From: Acetobacteraceae bacterium
GTDB taxonomy: Bacteria; Pseudomonadota; Alphaproteobacteria; Acetobacterales; Acetobacteraceae
DNA: 52,203 bases
Direction: 5' to 3'
Assembly (NCBI GenBank): GCA_947474705.1
Contig: CANJJS010000027.1
Span: forward strand, 1 to 52,203
Shown here: positions 34,765-43,523 of the stretch, piece after piece
How positions within the stretch are numbered: the stretch's first letter is position 1
How the letters are laid out: every line of letters begins with the position of its first letter
The notes under the pieces: generated by a model
The model's database searches: none
The model's input: the letters and a program-made list of their open reading frames with translations, nothing else
Told to the model about the DNA's origin: nothing
Translations under genes and position numbers: made by a program

Positions 34765-35415
34765 ATGTCGCAAGCCATTTATACACGGCCCACGAAGTCC
34801 GCCGCCCCCGCGGTGCCGCCGTTGTTGCAGCCGCAACCTCAGATCGCGCCGGTGGTGCCGCCGGCGCATGTGGTGAATTTGATGACGCGAGAGGGCTCGG
34901 CCGCGTTTGGGGCGCGGTGGCGGGGGAAGGAGGCGAAGCTGGTCGAATGTCCGTCTTTGTCGGATTCCATGGCGGAGTTTCCGTCGACGTACGATGTCGA
35001 ACCGCATGCTGAACTGGTGGGTTTCGACGATTCCGCGTGGAAGGAGATCGCGGCGGACGATCTCGGCGCCCGGCGCGGCGGCGGGATGGTGTCGTTTTAC
35101 TGGTATCGGGCGACGCTGACGATTCCGGCGGATGTGGGCGGGTTCGCGACGGCGGGGACGAAGGCGGTGTTCACGGTGAATGTCGACGATTACGCCGAGG
35201 TCTGGGTGAACGGCGTGCTGCCTCGCGCGGCGGGGAGGCCGAGCCCGGCGGCGATCCAGGGGTTCAACATGCCGAACCGGCTGGTGCTGGGGGAGCCGGT
35301 GGTGCAACCGGGGGATCGGTTCGAAATCGCGGTGTTCGCGATCAATGGCCCGATCTCCGCCGCGCCGGCGAATTTTCTTTGGTTCCGGGAGGCGAAGGTC
35401 GAGTTTTATAAGTGA
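34765..35415 (+). CDS. Galactose-binding-like (jelly-roll) protein
   Basis: A 216-residue protein with a proline-rich N-terminal 40 residues followed by a beta-rich domain resembling the sugar-binding domain of family 2 glycosidases (FDDSAWKEI, VSFYWYRATLTIP, VFTVNVDDYAEVWVNGVL, RFEIAVFAINGPIS). No catalytic domain and no clear signal peptide. AGGAGA precedes the ATG, 22 bp after the hydrolase. Its co-transcription with an SCP2-like protein and a hydrolase is unusual; function unknown. Confidence 0.75.
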   Translation: MSQAIYTRPTKSAAPAVPPLLQPQPQIAPVVPPAHVVNLMTREGSAAFGARWRGKEAKLVECPSLSDSMAEFPSTYDVEPHAELVGFDDSAWKEIAADDLGARRGGGMVSFYWYRATLTIPADVGGFATAGTKAVFTVNVDDYAEVWVNGVLPRAAGRPSPAAIQGFNMPNRLVLGEPVVQPGDRFEIAVFAINGPISAAPANFLWFREAKVEFYK

Positions 35416-35472
35416 GCGGCGGGGCGTGGGAAATGGTTTCCCACGCCTCCTCGGTCCGTGGTAAAAGCGGGC

Positions 35473-36054
35473 ATGAGCGCGGCCTTGCAACCCCCAATGA
35501 GCCTGGACGCTTTCCTGGACTGGGAGAGACGCCAGGACACGAAACACGAGTTCGATGGCACGCGTCCCGTCGCCATGGCGGGCGGCAGCGTGGAACATGC
35601 CGCGATCCAGGCAAATCTCATGTTCGCGATCGGGGCCCGGCTTTTGGGCGGGCCGTGCCGGATGTATGGGAGCGATCTGAAAATTTCCGCCGCGGGATCG
35701 ATCCGGTATCCGGATGCGTTCGTGGTGTGCTCGCCCGTGCCGCGCGGGGCGTCGGTCGTGGACGATCCGGTGGTGGTGTTCGAGGTTCTCAGCCGGAGCA
35801 CGTCGTTTACCGATCGGATCGAGAAGAATTTGGAATACCGGCGGATGCCGTCGATCCGGCGTTACGTGATTTTGGAACAGACCAGCCAGGCCGCGACGGT
35901 GTATGCCCGGGATGGCGCGGATTGGAAGGCGGAGACGCCGATGGGCGAGGCGGACCTGGCCCTGCCGGAGATCGGCCTGACGGTTCCGTTGTCGGAATTA
36001 TACCGGGATGTGGCGTTTCCCACGGGGCACGATGGCGCCGGAGATGGTGTCTGA
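35473..36054 (+). CDS. Uma2-family (DUF820) restriction-endonuclease-fold protein
   Basis: A 193-residue PD-(D/E)XK-fold protein. Family features are MSLDAFLDWERRQDTKHEF, GGSVEHAAIQANLM, the metal-binding YPDAFVVC and VVFEVLS, and KNLEYRRMPSIRRYVILEQ. ATG at 35473 is preferred to the GTG at 35458. Such proteins are abundant, often mobile and of uncertain role. It is 57 bp after the jelly-roll gene and converges with the SDR at 36149; no clear terminator was seen in 36055-36148. Confidence 0.85.
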   Translation: MSAALQPPMSLDAFLDWERRQDTKHEFDGTRPVAMAGGSVEHAAIQANLMFAIGARLLGGPCRMYGSDLKISAAGSIRYPDAFVVCSPVPRGASVVDDPVVVFEVLSRSTSFTDRIEKNLEYRRMPSIRRYVILEQTSQAATVYARDGADWKAETPMGEADLALPEIGLTVPLSELYRDVAFPTGHDGAGDGV

Positions 36055-36148
36055 CCAGCTCCGCGGCGGGGTGACGCGACGAACAATGGGTGGACCTCCG
36101 AAGACGTCGCCCATGCGCGTATCGCCGCGTGTCCCGCTCGTGGATTAA

Positions 36149-36913
36149 TTACAATTGAAGATCGAAGGCTACATCCCGGCGGCGTCCCGCCAGGTTCTCG
36201 CCGCCGTCGAGGACGATCGTGTTTCCGGTCATGGTGGGCGAGGACAGGATGTATCGCGCGCAGGCGGCGATTTCCTCGGGGGTGGTGCTGCGGTTCAGGG
36301 GGGGCGCGCGCCAGGCTTTTTCGAAAGAGGCCTGGGTTTGTTTGCCGCTGATCAGTGCGATGCCGGGGGCGATGCCGCAGACGCGGATGCGTCCGGCCAG
36401 GGCCATGGCCAGCATGGCGGTCAGGGCGGCGAGTCCGGCCTTGCCGACGGTGTAGGAGAGAAAATCCGGGTTCAGGTTGGTCAGTTTTTGATCGAGGATA
36501 TTGACGATGCAGCCGTCGCTTTGGCCTTTGAAGTGGCGGGCGAAGTCTCGGCTGAGGAAGATGGGTGCGATCAGATTGGATGATAAATGGTCGTGCAGGG
36601 AGTCCCAGGTCACCGAGGAAATATCGTCGTGATAAAAGGTGGATGCGTTGTTGATCAGGCAATCCAGCGGGCCGAAGAACGTCATGCAGCGGTCCATCAG
36701 GCTTTCGATGCCGGCGCGGGCGCGGAGGTCGGCCTGGACGATGCGGCAGGTGCCGCCGGCGGCGGTTATTTCGGCGGCCAGGGCTTCGGCCTCGGGCGCG
36801 GAGCGGTTGTAATGGACGATGGTGTTCCATCCGTCGGCGGCCAGGGTCCGGGCGATCGCCGCGCCGACGCGGACGGCGGCGCCGGTGATCAGGACGGTGC
36901 GGGCCGGGTTCAT
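36149..36913 (-). CDS. Pteridine-reductase/FolM-like SDR
   Basis: A 254-residue SDR with TGAAVRVG, the TGxxxRxG variant typical of pteridine reductases, NNAST, ILDQKLT and the catalytic YTVGK. It likely reduces dihydrobiopterin- or dihydromonapterin-type pterins. The ATG at 36913 fits the fold; an upstream GTG at 36973 overlaps the folB stop (GTGA) and would add a proline-rich 20 residues. Direct linkage with folB supports a pterin/folate role. Confidence 0.83.
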   Translation of the reverse strand: MNPARTVLITGAAVRVGAAIARTLAADGWNTIVHYNRSAPEAEALAAEITAAGGTCRIVQADLRARAGIESLMDRCMTFFGPLDCLINNASTFYHDDISSVTWDSLHDHLSSNLIAPIFLSRDFARHFKGQSDGCIVNILDQKLTNLNPDFLSYTVGKAGLAALTAMLAMALAGRIRVCGIAPGIALISGKQTQASFEKAWRAPPLNRSTTPEEIAACARYILSSPTMTGNTIVLDGGENLAGRRRDVAFDLQL

Positions 36914-36969
36914 GCGCGCGGTGTCCCGGCGGGGATGGGCCGGGGAGGTGGGGTCCTGGCCGGCGGGGT

Positions 36970-37368
36970 TCACTCGCCGTGTTCCCGAATTTTGAAAACT
37001 TCGACGCCGGCGCCGCCCGCTTCGTTGAAGATGTCGGGTTTCGCGATGGAGACGCGGCAGGCGGTCACGCGGGGGTTGCGGAAGCAGACGGTCACCAGCT
37101 CGTGCAGCAGGGTTTCCAGCAGCGCGGTGTGGGGGCGGGTGGGCCAGTCTTTCAGGGCGGCGCGGATGGGGTCGTAGTCGAGGATCGTGGCCTCGGATTC
37201 GGTGGCCAGGGAGGTTGTGAGGGGGGCGAACATTTCGACGTTGACGATCAGGCGGGTGGGGCGTTGGGGGTGTTGTTCCCAGGGGTGGAGGCCGATGTGT
37301 GCCTCGGTCGCGACGTCGCGGAGGAAGGCGCGGATGTGGCTGCCGGAGAGGAGGTGTGGCGTGTCCAT
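36970..37368 (-). CDS. folB: Dihydroneopterin aldolase
   Basis: A 132-residue protein starting MDTPHLLSGSHIRAFLRDVA with the FolB pattern IGLHPWEQHPQRPTRLIVNV, LDYDPIRAALKDW, LLETLLHELVTVCF and VSIAKPDIF. It converts 7,8-dihydroneopterin to hydroxymethyldihydropterin in folate synthesis. An ATG at 37407 would add 13 residues; the shorter start matches usual length. It lies 56 bp after the transporter and is probably coupled to the SDR. Confidence 0.87.
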   Translation of the reverse strand: MDTPHLLSGSHIRAFLRDVATEAHIGLHPWEQHPQRPTRLIVNVEMFAPLTTSLATESEATILDYDPIRAALKDWPTRPHTALLETLLHELVTVCFRNPRVTACRVSIAKPDIFNEAGGAGVEVFKIREHGE

Positions 37369-37424
37369 GGGGTGGGCGATCCGGTTGGGTGTTGGTTGAG
37401 ACAGCATGAAAATGGGGGGGGTGG

Positions 37425-38690
37425 TCAACCCAGGAAGAAGAGGGTGCCGACGATGGCGAGGATGGGGCCCATTGTGAGGATGGCCCAGGCCATGAACCCG
37501 AAGAAGCCGGGCATGTGTACGCCGCGATGGGAGGCGATGGTTTTTAGCATCAGGTTGGGGGCGTTGCCGATATAGGTCAGGCCGCCGAACATGGTCGCGC
37601 CCGCGGAGATGGCACGCAGGACCGCCGCCTGGTTTTCCTGGCCGGGCGATCCCAGTGTGTCCGGGCGGATGGCGGCGAGGTCGAAGAACACGAGGTAGGC
37701 GGGGGCGTTGTCGAGGTAGGCTGAGAGCAGGCCCGCGAGCCAGAAGCAGAGGGCGGGGCGCATCTGGCCGTCGTTGCCGGAGGCGGCGGCCAGCAGGGGG
37801 GCGAAGGGGCCGTTCAGGCCTTGGCGCAGCAGGGTGGAGACGGGTTCCAGGGCGATGAAGATGCCCAGGAAGAGGATCGCGACCTCGGCCAATGGGTGCC
37901 AGGAGAAATCGTTGGCGCGGCGGATCGCGGGTGGGGTGAGCCACAGCGACAGGCCGATCGCGATGGCCGCCGGGAGGATCGGGTGGATTGGCAGCATGAC
38001 GCTGCCCGCCAGGGCCAGCACCAGTCCCGCGTTCAGCCAGCCGCGGACGGAGAGTGGCCGGGCTGGCGGGCAGGCGGGTTCGTCGCGGGCCAGGAGCCAG
38101 TCGGTGGCGAAGAACATGGCCAGGAGCAGGCCGGAGGCCAGGAGCCAGGGGGCGAAGAGTTCTCGCAGGGGCCAGAACATGGGGACGCCGCGGAGCATGC
38201 CCGCGAGCAAGGGGGGATTGCCGATCGGGGTCAGCGCGCCGGCGGTGTTGGCGACCAGCAGGATCAGGAACAGCACCAAATGGAATTTTCGGCGGCGGTG
38301 GGCGTTGGCGCGCAGCAGCGGTTGGGCGATCGCCATGGCCGCGCCGGCGGTGCCCATGACCAGTGCGAGGCCGCACCCCAAAGCGAGCAGCGCGGTGTTT
38401 CCCCAGGGGCGGCCGCCCGGTCCGCCGCGGACCAGGATGCCGCCGGTGACGATGTAGAGCCCGCCCATGACCGCGACGAAGGGGAGGTAGGAGTCCGTGA
38501 CCGCGTGCCAGGCGTCGTGCGCCCAGGCGGTGGGGCCGATGAGGGGGAGGAGGGCGAGGCACCAGCCGGCGGCGATCCAGCTCATGTGGCGGGCCCAGAA
38601 TCTCGGGGCGGCGGCGGGGACCAGGGCGATGGACAGCAGCAGGCCGAGGAAGGGCAGGGCAGACCAGGGGAAGCCGGATTGTATTGTCAT
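37425..38690 (-). CDS. Sodium:proton antiporter-like membrane transporter (ion transporter superfamily)
   Basis: A 421-residue inner-membrane protein with about eleven to twelve hydrophobic segments. Family-type motifs include ANTAGALTPIGNPPLLAGML and its inverted-repeat counterpart YLDNAPAYLVFFDLA plus GGLTYIGNAPNLMLK, as in NhaD/ArsB-like transporters. Na+/H+ exchange or dicarboxylate transport is plausible. AAGAGG precedes the ATG at 38690. It diverges from the first coxG-like gene by 45 bp, and folB follows 56 bp downstream. Confidence 0.88.
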   Translation of the reverse strand: MTIQSGFPWSALPFLGLLLSIALVPAAAPRFWARHMSWIAAGWCLALLPLIGPTAWAHDAWHAVTDSYLPFVAVMGGLYIVTGGILVRGGPGGRPWGNTALLALGCGLALVMGTAGAAMAIAQPLLRANAHRRRKFHLVLFLILLVANTAGALTPIGNPPLLAGMLRGVPMFWPLRELFAPWLLASGLLLAMFFATDWLLARDEPACPPARPLSVRGWLNAGLVLALAGSVMLPIHPILPAAIAIGLSLWLTPPAIRRANDFSWHPLAEVAILFLGIFIALEPVSTLLRQGLNGPFAPLLAAASGNDGQMRPALCFWLAGLLSAYLDNAPAYLVFFDLAAIRPDTLGSPGQENQAAVLRAISAGATMFGGLTYIGNAPNLMLKTIASHRGVHMPGFFGFMAWAILTMGPILAIVGTLFFLG

Positions 38691-38735
38691 CGCGGCCTCT
38701 TTAGCGTGATTCTGGCACGGAGAGGGTCGAAATCG

Positions 38736-39398
38736 ATGGAATTGGCGGGCGAGCGGCGGATCGCGGCGCCGCGCCGGGCGGTGTGGGCGGCGTTGAACGA
38801 TCCGGCGGTGTGGCGGGTTTGTCTTCCGGGCTGCGACGGTTTGGAGGGCGTTGGCGGCGATCGGATGGTGGGGTCTGGGCGTGTCGCGCTTGGGCCGGTC
38901 TCGGTTGGGTTCGGCGGGAGCGTGACGCTGACGGAGATCGACGCGCCGAGTGGGTACAGGTTTCTGGCGGAGGGGCAGGCGGGGGGTGCCGGTGCCGTTA
39001 CGGCTGATGGCCGGGTGGTTTTGACGGCGGATGCGGACGGGACATTGCTGCGTTATTGTATCGATATCGGTCTTGGCGGGATGCTGGCGCGGCTGGGCGC
39101 GCATGCGGTCGAGGCGGCGGTCCGGCGGGGGGCGGATGGGTTTTTCGCCCGGTTCGCGGAGGCGGCGCGGGCGCGGGATGTGTCCGAGGCCGTGGCGGAT
39201 GTTGTTTCCGCGGGGGACGCGGTGCCGCCGCGGGGTGTGGCGGGTTGGGCTGTTGGTCCGCTCGTGTTGCCGGTGATGGGGTGGATGGGCGTGGGGTTGG
39301 CCGCGCGGTGCATGGTTTTGGCCTGGGGCGGTCTGGCGCGTTCGGCTTCGGGGCGCGGCCGGTCCGATTGCATCGGTTCGGCGGGGCCTTTACCCTGA
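38736..39398 (+). CDS. CoxG-like SRPBCC protein (first copy)
   Basis: A 220-residue protein starting MELAGERRIAAPRRAVWAAL, with the carbon-monoxide-dehydrogenase subunit G pattern PGCDGLEGVGGD, GSVTLTEIDAPSGYRFLAEGQ and LLRYCIDIGLGGMLARLGAHAVE. It is a close relative of the next gene, but its C-terminal hydrophobic segment (LPVMGWMGVGLAARCMVL) is interrupted by Arg and followed by a polar tail, so membrane anchoring is doubtful. GGAGAGG precedes the ATG. Known CoxG proteins recruit CoxD and CoxE to the membrane during CODH maturation. Confidence 0.85.
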   Translation: MELAGERRIAAPRRAVWAALNDPAVWRVCLPGCDGLEGVGGDRMVGSGRVALGPVSVGFGGSVTLTEIDAPSGYRFLAEGQAGGAGAVTADGRVVLTADADGTLLRYCIDIGLGGMLARLGAHAVEAAVRRGADGFFARFAEAARARDVSEAVADVVSAGDAVPPRGVAGWAVGPLVLPVMGWMGVGLAARCMVLAWGGLARSASGRGRSDCIGSAGPLP

Positions 39399-39423
39399 GA
39401 GGGTAAAACGAGGGCCTGATACG

Positions 39424-40092
39424 ATGGACATGACGGGTGAGCGGCGGATCGCGGCGCCGCGGCAGGTGGTCTGGGACGCGTTGAACGACACGACGACGTT
39501 GAAGGCCAGCATTCCCGGCTGCGACAGTCTGGAAAAAACCGGCGACAACCAGATGAAGGCCACGGCGTCGATTAAACTCGGCCCGATTTCGGCGAAATTC
39601 GCGGGGGCGGTGACGTTGTCGGATATCGACGCGCCGAACAGTTACACGATCTCTGGCGAGGGTCAGGGCGGGGTCGCGGGGTTCGCGAAGGGGGGGGCGA
39701 AGGTTTTTCTCAGCGACGACGCGGGCGCGACGCTGCTGCGGTATGAGGTGAACGCCCAGGTGGGGGGGAAGCTGGCGCAGTTGGGGGCGCGGCTGATCGA
39801 TGCGACAGCGAAGCAGATGGCGGAGCAGTTTTTCACGAAATTCTCGGCCGAGGTTCAGAAGCTGGTGCCGGTTGAACCGGAGCCCGCGCCCGTGGCCGCG
39901 CCGGTTGTCGCGGTGCCCGTGGTTCGGACGGAGCCGGCGGATGTGAAGCCGCCGCCGGTCATGCCGCCCTCGGCGGTCAGTCCCTTGGCGTTGATCCCGC
40001 GGGAGGCGTTTGGGCTGCCGATCATGGGATGGGTTGGGATCGCGGTGTTCGCCGGGATCCTGGTGTTGACGCTGGGGAGCATGATGCGATGA
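39424..40092 (+). CDS. CoxG-like SRPBCC protein (second copy), tail-anchored
   Basis: A 222-residue CoxG-type protein with an SRPBCC domain (1-145), a proline-rich linker (about 150-190) and a clean C-terminal membrane anchor (LPIMGWVGIAVFAGILVLTL). It overlaps the MoxR gene by ATGA at 40089-40092. The pair fits a membrane-recruited ATPase, but no CODH structural genes are present, so another molybdenum hydroxylase elsewhere or a different target is likely. Confidence 0.88.
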   Translation: MDMTGERRIAAPRQVVWDALNDTTTLKASIPGCDSLEKTGDNQMKATASIKLGPISAKFAGAVTLSDIDAPNSYTISGEGQGGVAGFAKGGAKVFLSDDAGATLLRYEVNAQVGGKLAQLGARLIDATAKQMAEQFFTKFSAEVQKLVPVEPEPAPVAAPVVAVPVVRTEPADVKPPPVMPPSAVSPLALIPREAFGLPIMGWVGIAVFAGILVLTLGSMMR

Positions 40093-40985
40093 CGGCGTTG
40101 CCTCGTTCCGTGGCCGAGACGGCACGGCTGTTGGCGGACCAGGGGTATATCGCGGATCGCGAGTTGGCGACGACGGTGCATCTGGCGCTGGCGATGGAGC
40201 GGCCGTTGTTTCTGGAGGGCGAGCCGGGGACCGGGAAGACCGAGATCGCCAAGGTTTTGGCGGCGGGGCTGGGGCGGCGCCTCGTGCGGTTGCAGTGCTA
40301 TGACGGGATGGACCAGGCGGCGGCGGCGTATGAGTGGGATCACGCGCGGCAGTTGATGGCGATCCGGCTGGCGGAGGCCTCTGGCCAGGCGGAGCGGGAG
40401 TCGTTGTCGTCGGATATTTATACGCGGGCGTATCTGCGGGCGCGGCCGTTGTTGTCGGCGATCGATCCGGATTTGCCGCCGGCGGTTTTGTTGATCGACG
40501 AGCTCGACCGTGCCGATGAGCCGTTCGAGGCGTTTTTGTTGGAGTTATTGGCGGATTTTCAGATCACGGTGCCGGAGTTTGGGACGGTTCGGGCTGCGGT
40601 GAAGCCGGTTGTTATTTTGACGTCGAACCGGACTCGGGAGGTGCACGACGCGATCCGGCGTCGCTGTCTGTATCATTGGGTGGCGTATCCGGACGCGGCT
40701 CGCGAAAGGGCGATTTTGGCGGCGAAGGCGCCTGGGGTGCCGGCGAAGCTGGCGGATCAGGTGGTGGCGTTCTTGCAATTGCTGCGCGGCGAGGATCTGT
40801 TCAAGCTGCCAGGGGTGGCGGAGACGATCGACTGGGCTCAGGCGTTGACGTATTTGAACAAGACGGAGCTGACGGCGGGGGATGTGGATGAGACGCTGGG
40901 GGTTTTGTTGAAGTATCAGGACGATATCGCGAAGGTGCGGGGGGCGGAGGTGGCGCGGTTGTTGAATGAGGTGGGGGCGGGGTGA
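40089..40985 (+). CDS. MoxR-family AAA+ ATPase (CoxD-like)
   Basis: A 298-residue AAA+ ATPase with Walker A GEPGTGKTE, Walker B LLIDELDRAD, sensor ILTSNRTREVHDA and arginine-finger region RRRCLYHW. It is normally partnered with a VWA protein (CoxE); none follows here. ATG at 40089 overlaps the CoxG stop, and the N-terminus ALPRSVAETARLLADQGYI is family-like. Proposed role is remodelling or metal insertion into a molybdenum hydroxylase. Confidence 0.92.
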   Translation: MTALPRSVAETARLLADQGYIADRELATTVHLALAMERPLFLEGEPGTGKTEIAKVLAAGLGRRLVRLQCYDGMDQAAAAYEWDHARQLMAIRLAEASGQAERESLSSDIYTRAYLRARPLLSAIDPDLPPAVLLIDELDRADEPFEAFLLELLADFQITVPEFGTVRAAVKPVVILTSNRTREVHDAIRRRCLYHWVAYPDAARERAILAAKAPGVPAKLADQVVAFLQLLRGEDLFKLPGVAETIDWAQALTYLNKTELTAGDVDETLGVLLKYQDDIAKVRGAEVARLLNEVGAG

Positions 40986-41237
40986 GGTTTGGGGCGCGCG
41001 GGAGGCGGCGGTTTTGGGTGTTGGATGAGTCGTGTGAGATTGATATATGATACTTTTAATGTATTGATTTTGTTGGGGTAATTGGGTGCCTCGCCACTTA
41101 ACCCTTTGATGGAATCGCGGTTGCACGTATGGCCGGATATTATTAAGGAATGTGGCAAAAAGATCAGTTACGGTATGGCAGTTTCTGAGCACCTGTTCAC
41201 ACGTCGGGCAGTAGGATGTTTCAGCTACGCCAAAAAA
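40986..41237. other. AT-richer intergenic pocket after the MoxR gene
   Basis: From about 41025 base composition becomes visibly AT-rich (for example TTGATATATGATACTTTTAA) and no credible gene was found. It ends at the truncated PIN gene. A recombination scar or trace of a lost mobile element is inferred. Confidence 0.5.
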
Positions 41238-41351
41238 TCAGGAGACCAACAAGACACCATGCACCGCGATATGGTCGAAAATCTTCCCAAAAGCCGCATT
41301 GGGCCGGATCGCAAAGCTGATCAGAATATTCGTATCGATGACAGCCCGCAT
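41238..41351 (-). pseudogene. Truncated PIN-domain (VapC-like) toxin
   Basis: A 37-codon frame starting MRAVIDTNILISFAIRPNAA and ending KIFDHIAVHGVLLVS before a TGA. The opening is the first strand and helix of a PIN RNase, with the metal Asp in VIDTN, but the remaining roughly 100 residues are absent in any frame. Its ATG overlaps the antitoxin-like stop (TGATG), the classic toxin-antitoxin arrangement. It is almost certainly inactive. Confidence 0.75.
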
Positions 41352-41560
41352 CAGCGGTCGTTTTTCCAGGACGCCAAAAGCTCGTCGTGAATATCCTGAA
41401 TCATGCCATTGGCCGCCGCCGTCGCCTGCAAGTCGCGCGCGATGGCGCTCAGGCTCGGACTCCCGACTGTCGCGCGCACCCTTTCACCCGCTGGAACCCG
41501 CGCCAGCCGAGCCATGACCTCCTGGGCCGTGCCTTCTATAACCTCCGCACACGATTTCAT
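41351..41560 (-). CDS. Antitoxin-like short protein upstream of a truncated PIN toxin
   Basis: A 69-residue frame starting MKSCAEVIEGTAQEVMARLA and ending NGMIQDIHDELLASWKNDR, with GGAG about 9 bases before the ATG. Its position, its size and the TGATG overlap with a PIN-type frame suggest an antitoxin. No DNA-binding fold is certain. An upstream GTG at 41605 would add 15 residues. Confidence 0.62.
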   Translation of the reverse strand: MKSCAEVIEGTAQEVMARLARVPAGERVRATVGSPSLSAIARDLQATAAANGMIQDIHDELLASWKNDR

Positions 41561-41718
41561 AACGATGTGCTCCGCCGGTTCAATGGACAGCTTAACACGC
41601 GACACGTGATAAGCGACGCCCGAATCACTTGCGCCTGTTTCCCTTCGCCAATGCCTAACCGCACCCTTCAAAACCCGCGAACGGGACCCGGCAACCGCCA
41701 GGCCCCACTTGCAAAACC

Positions 41719-43449
41719 TCACCCCGCGGCCTGTGCCCCCCGCACCAGCCCGCCCGGCAGAGCCCCCGTCGCCACGCCATGCCGGTACGTCACCTGCCCA
41801 GCCTTCACCGTCGCCACATACCCCCGAGCCTTCTGCATCAATCGCCGCCCGCCGGCCGGCAGATCGACGACCATCTCCGGCCGCTCCAACGCCAAATTCG
41901 GGAAATCGATGACGTTGATATCCGCCTTCATCCCCGGCGCGATCACCCCCCGGTCGAGCAACCCCGCGAACGTCGCGGGCACCTTCGTCTGCCGCCGCAC
42001 CAGATCCGGGATCGACATCCGCCCCTCCCGAACATCCCGCCCCCAATAGCTGAACAGGAACGTCGGGAACGACGCGTCCGAAATGAACGCCACATGCGCC
42101 CCGCCGTCGCTCAGACCCGGAATGACATGCTGCTCGGCGTACATCGTCTTGACGGCCTCAAGATCGTAATTCGCGTAATTCACCAGAGCCGCGAAAATGA
42201 ACCCCTTGCCGCCATCCTCGATCAGAATGTCGTAAGCGACCTCCCGCGGAGTCTTCCCCTCTCGCGCCGCGATGGCGGTAATCGAGTCCTCGCGCGCCGG
42301 CGTGTAGTTCAACGGATCGACAAAGCGGAACATCCGCTCGTAGCCAATGCGGATAAGCAACGACCAGGTATTGAACTCCGTCGGGTCTTCCGACGTGATC
42401 TTCCGCCTTGTTTCCGGATCGCGCATCGCCTGAACCCGCGCCTCCAACGGCAAATGCGCGATGGAGTGATACGTGCGCGTGCCCGCGAAGGGGTTCTGGC
42501 TGCCGGTCAGGCCCAGCAACGCCCCGATCGGCCGCGGCGGCGCGACGCAGCGGATGTTCAGCCCGTCGGCGTAGGCCTGCGACGACAGCGACAACAGGTC
42601 CTTCCACGCCTCCGTCCGGTCGTGCCGCTGGTTGATCGAAAACACCAAAGGACGCCCGCTGGCTTCCATGATCCGCCGCACCATCGCGAATTCCGTCGCC
42701 GGATCGGGCGTGTTCCAGTCCGAGGTCATTTCGATGAAGCCGCCCCCGGCGTCCTTCATGCCCATGGCGATGCCCATCAGCTCGTTCTCATGCGCGCGCA
42801 GACCCGGATGCAAATCGCCCGCCAGCGTCTTGTGCGCGATCGTCCGAGACGTCGAAAACCCAAACGCCCCGGCGCGCACCGCTTCCGCGGTCAGCTCGCG
42901 CATGCGGGCGATGTCTTCCTGGTTCGCTTCCTCCAACGCCATGGCGCGATCGCCCATGACGTAGACACGCATCGGCGCGTGCGGCAGTAGCGCGCAAAAA
43001 TCGATGTCGTGTTTGCGCCGTTCCAGCGCAGACAGATACTCGCCAAACGACTCCCAGGAAAAATCGAGCCCCTCGTTCAGGCAAGGACCCGGCAGGTCCT
43101 CCACGCCTTCCATGAGAGCGATGACCTTCTCCTGCGTGTCTTTGCGCACCGGCGCGAAACCGACTCCGCAATTGCCCATGACGACGGTGGTGACGCCATG
43201 CCATGACGACGGCGCGAGGTGCGAATCCCACATCGCCTGCCCGTCGTAATGCGTGTGAATATCGACAAACCCGGGCGTGACCGACATGCCCTTCGCGTCA
43301 ACCTCGTCCGCCCCGGACCCGGAGACCTTGCCAACCGCGACGATCTTGCCGTCCTTGACCGCGACATCCGCCTCGAACGGCACCCCGCCATTGCCATCCA
43401 TGACCGTCCCGCCGCGAACGACGACATCGTATTCATGCGCCATAACCAT
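41719..43449 (-). CDS. N-acyl-D-amino-acid deacylase-family amidohydrolase
   Basis: A 576-residue amidohydrolase of the D-aminoacylase group. H65 and H67 in DIHTHYDGQ, the family cysteine in GNCGVGFAP, and the catalytic Asp in LSDGGAHV are present. The enzyme would deacylate N-acyl-D-amino acids or hydrolyse related amides. GGAGG is well placed for ATG 43449; another ATG lies two codons on. It is a single leftward gene with palindromic element B upstream. It may extend the amide-hydrolysis theme of the first 16 kb. Confidence 0.9.
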   Translation of the reverse strand: MVMAHEYDVVVRGGTVMDGNGGVPFEADVAVKDGKIVAVGKVSGSGADEVDAKGMSVTPGFVDIHTHYDGQAMWDSHLAPSSWHGVTTVVMGNCGVGFAPVRKDTQEKVIALMEGVEDLPGPCLNEGLDFSWESFGEYLSALERRKHDIDFCALLPHAPMRVYVMGDRAMALEEANQEDIARMRELTAEAVRAGAFGFSTSRTIAHKTLAGDLHPGLRAHENELMGIAMGMKDAGGGFIEMTSDWNTPDPATEFAMVRRIMEASGRPLVFSINQRHDRTEAWKDLLSLSSQAYADGLNIRCVAPPRPIGALLGLTGSQNPFAGTRTYHSIAHLPLEARVQAMRDPETRRKITSEDPTEFNTWSLLIRIGYERMFRFVDPLNYTPAREDSITAIAAREGKTPREVAYDILIEDGGKGFIFAALVNYANYDLEAVKTMYAEQHVIPGLSDGGAHVAFISDASFPTFLFSYWGRDVREGRMSIPDLVRRQTKVPATFAGLLDRGVIAPGMKADINVIDFPNLALERPEMVVDLPAGGRRLMQKARGYVATVKAGQVTYRHGVATGALPGGLVRGAQAAG

Positions 43450-43523
43450 AGTCCTCCAGTTCGATTTCCCCCACTTTCCGCCGTTTTCACCCACACGGCA
43501 AGCACATCGGGAGGAGGGCCAGG

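Noticed and set aside
41082-41390. Rightward frame of 102 codons in the AT-rich pocket
   Set aside because: It crosses the PIN and antitoxin-like genes in antisense, has no ATG start with a ribosome-binding site and no homology was recognised.
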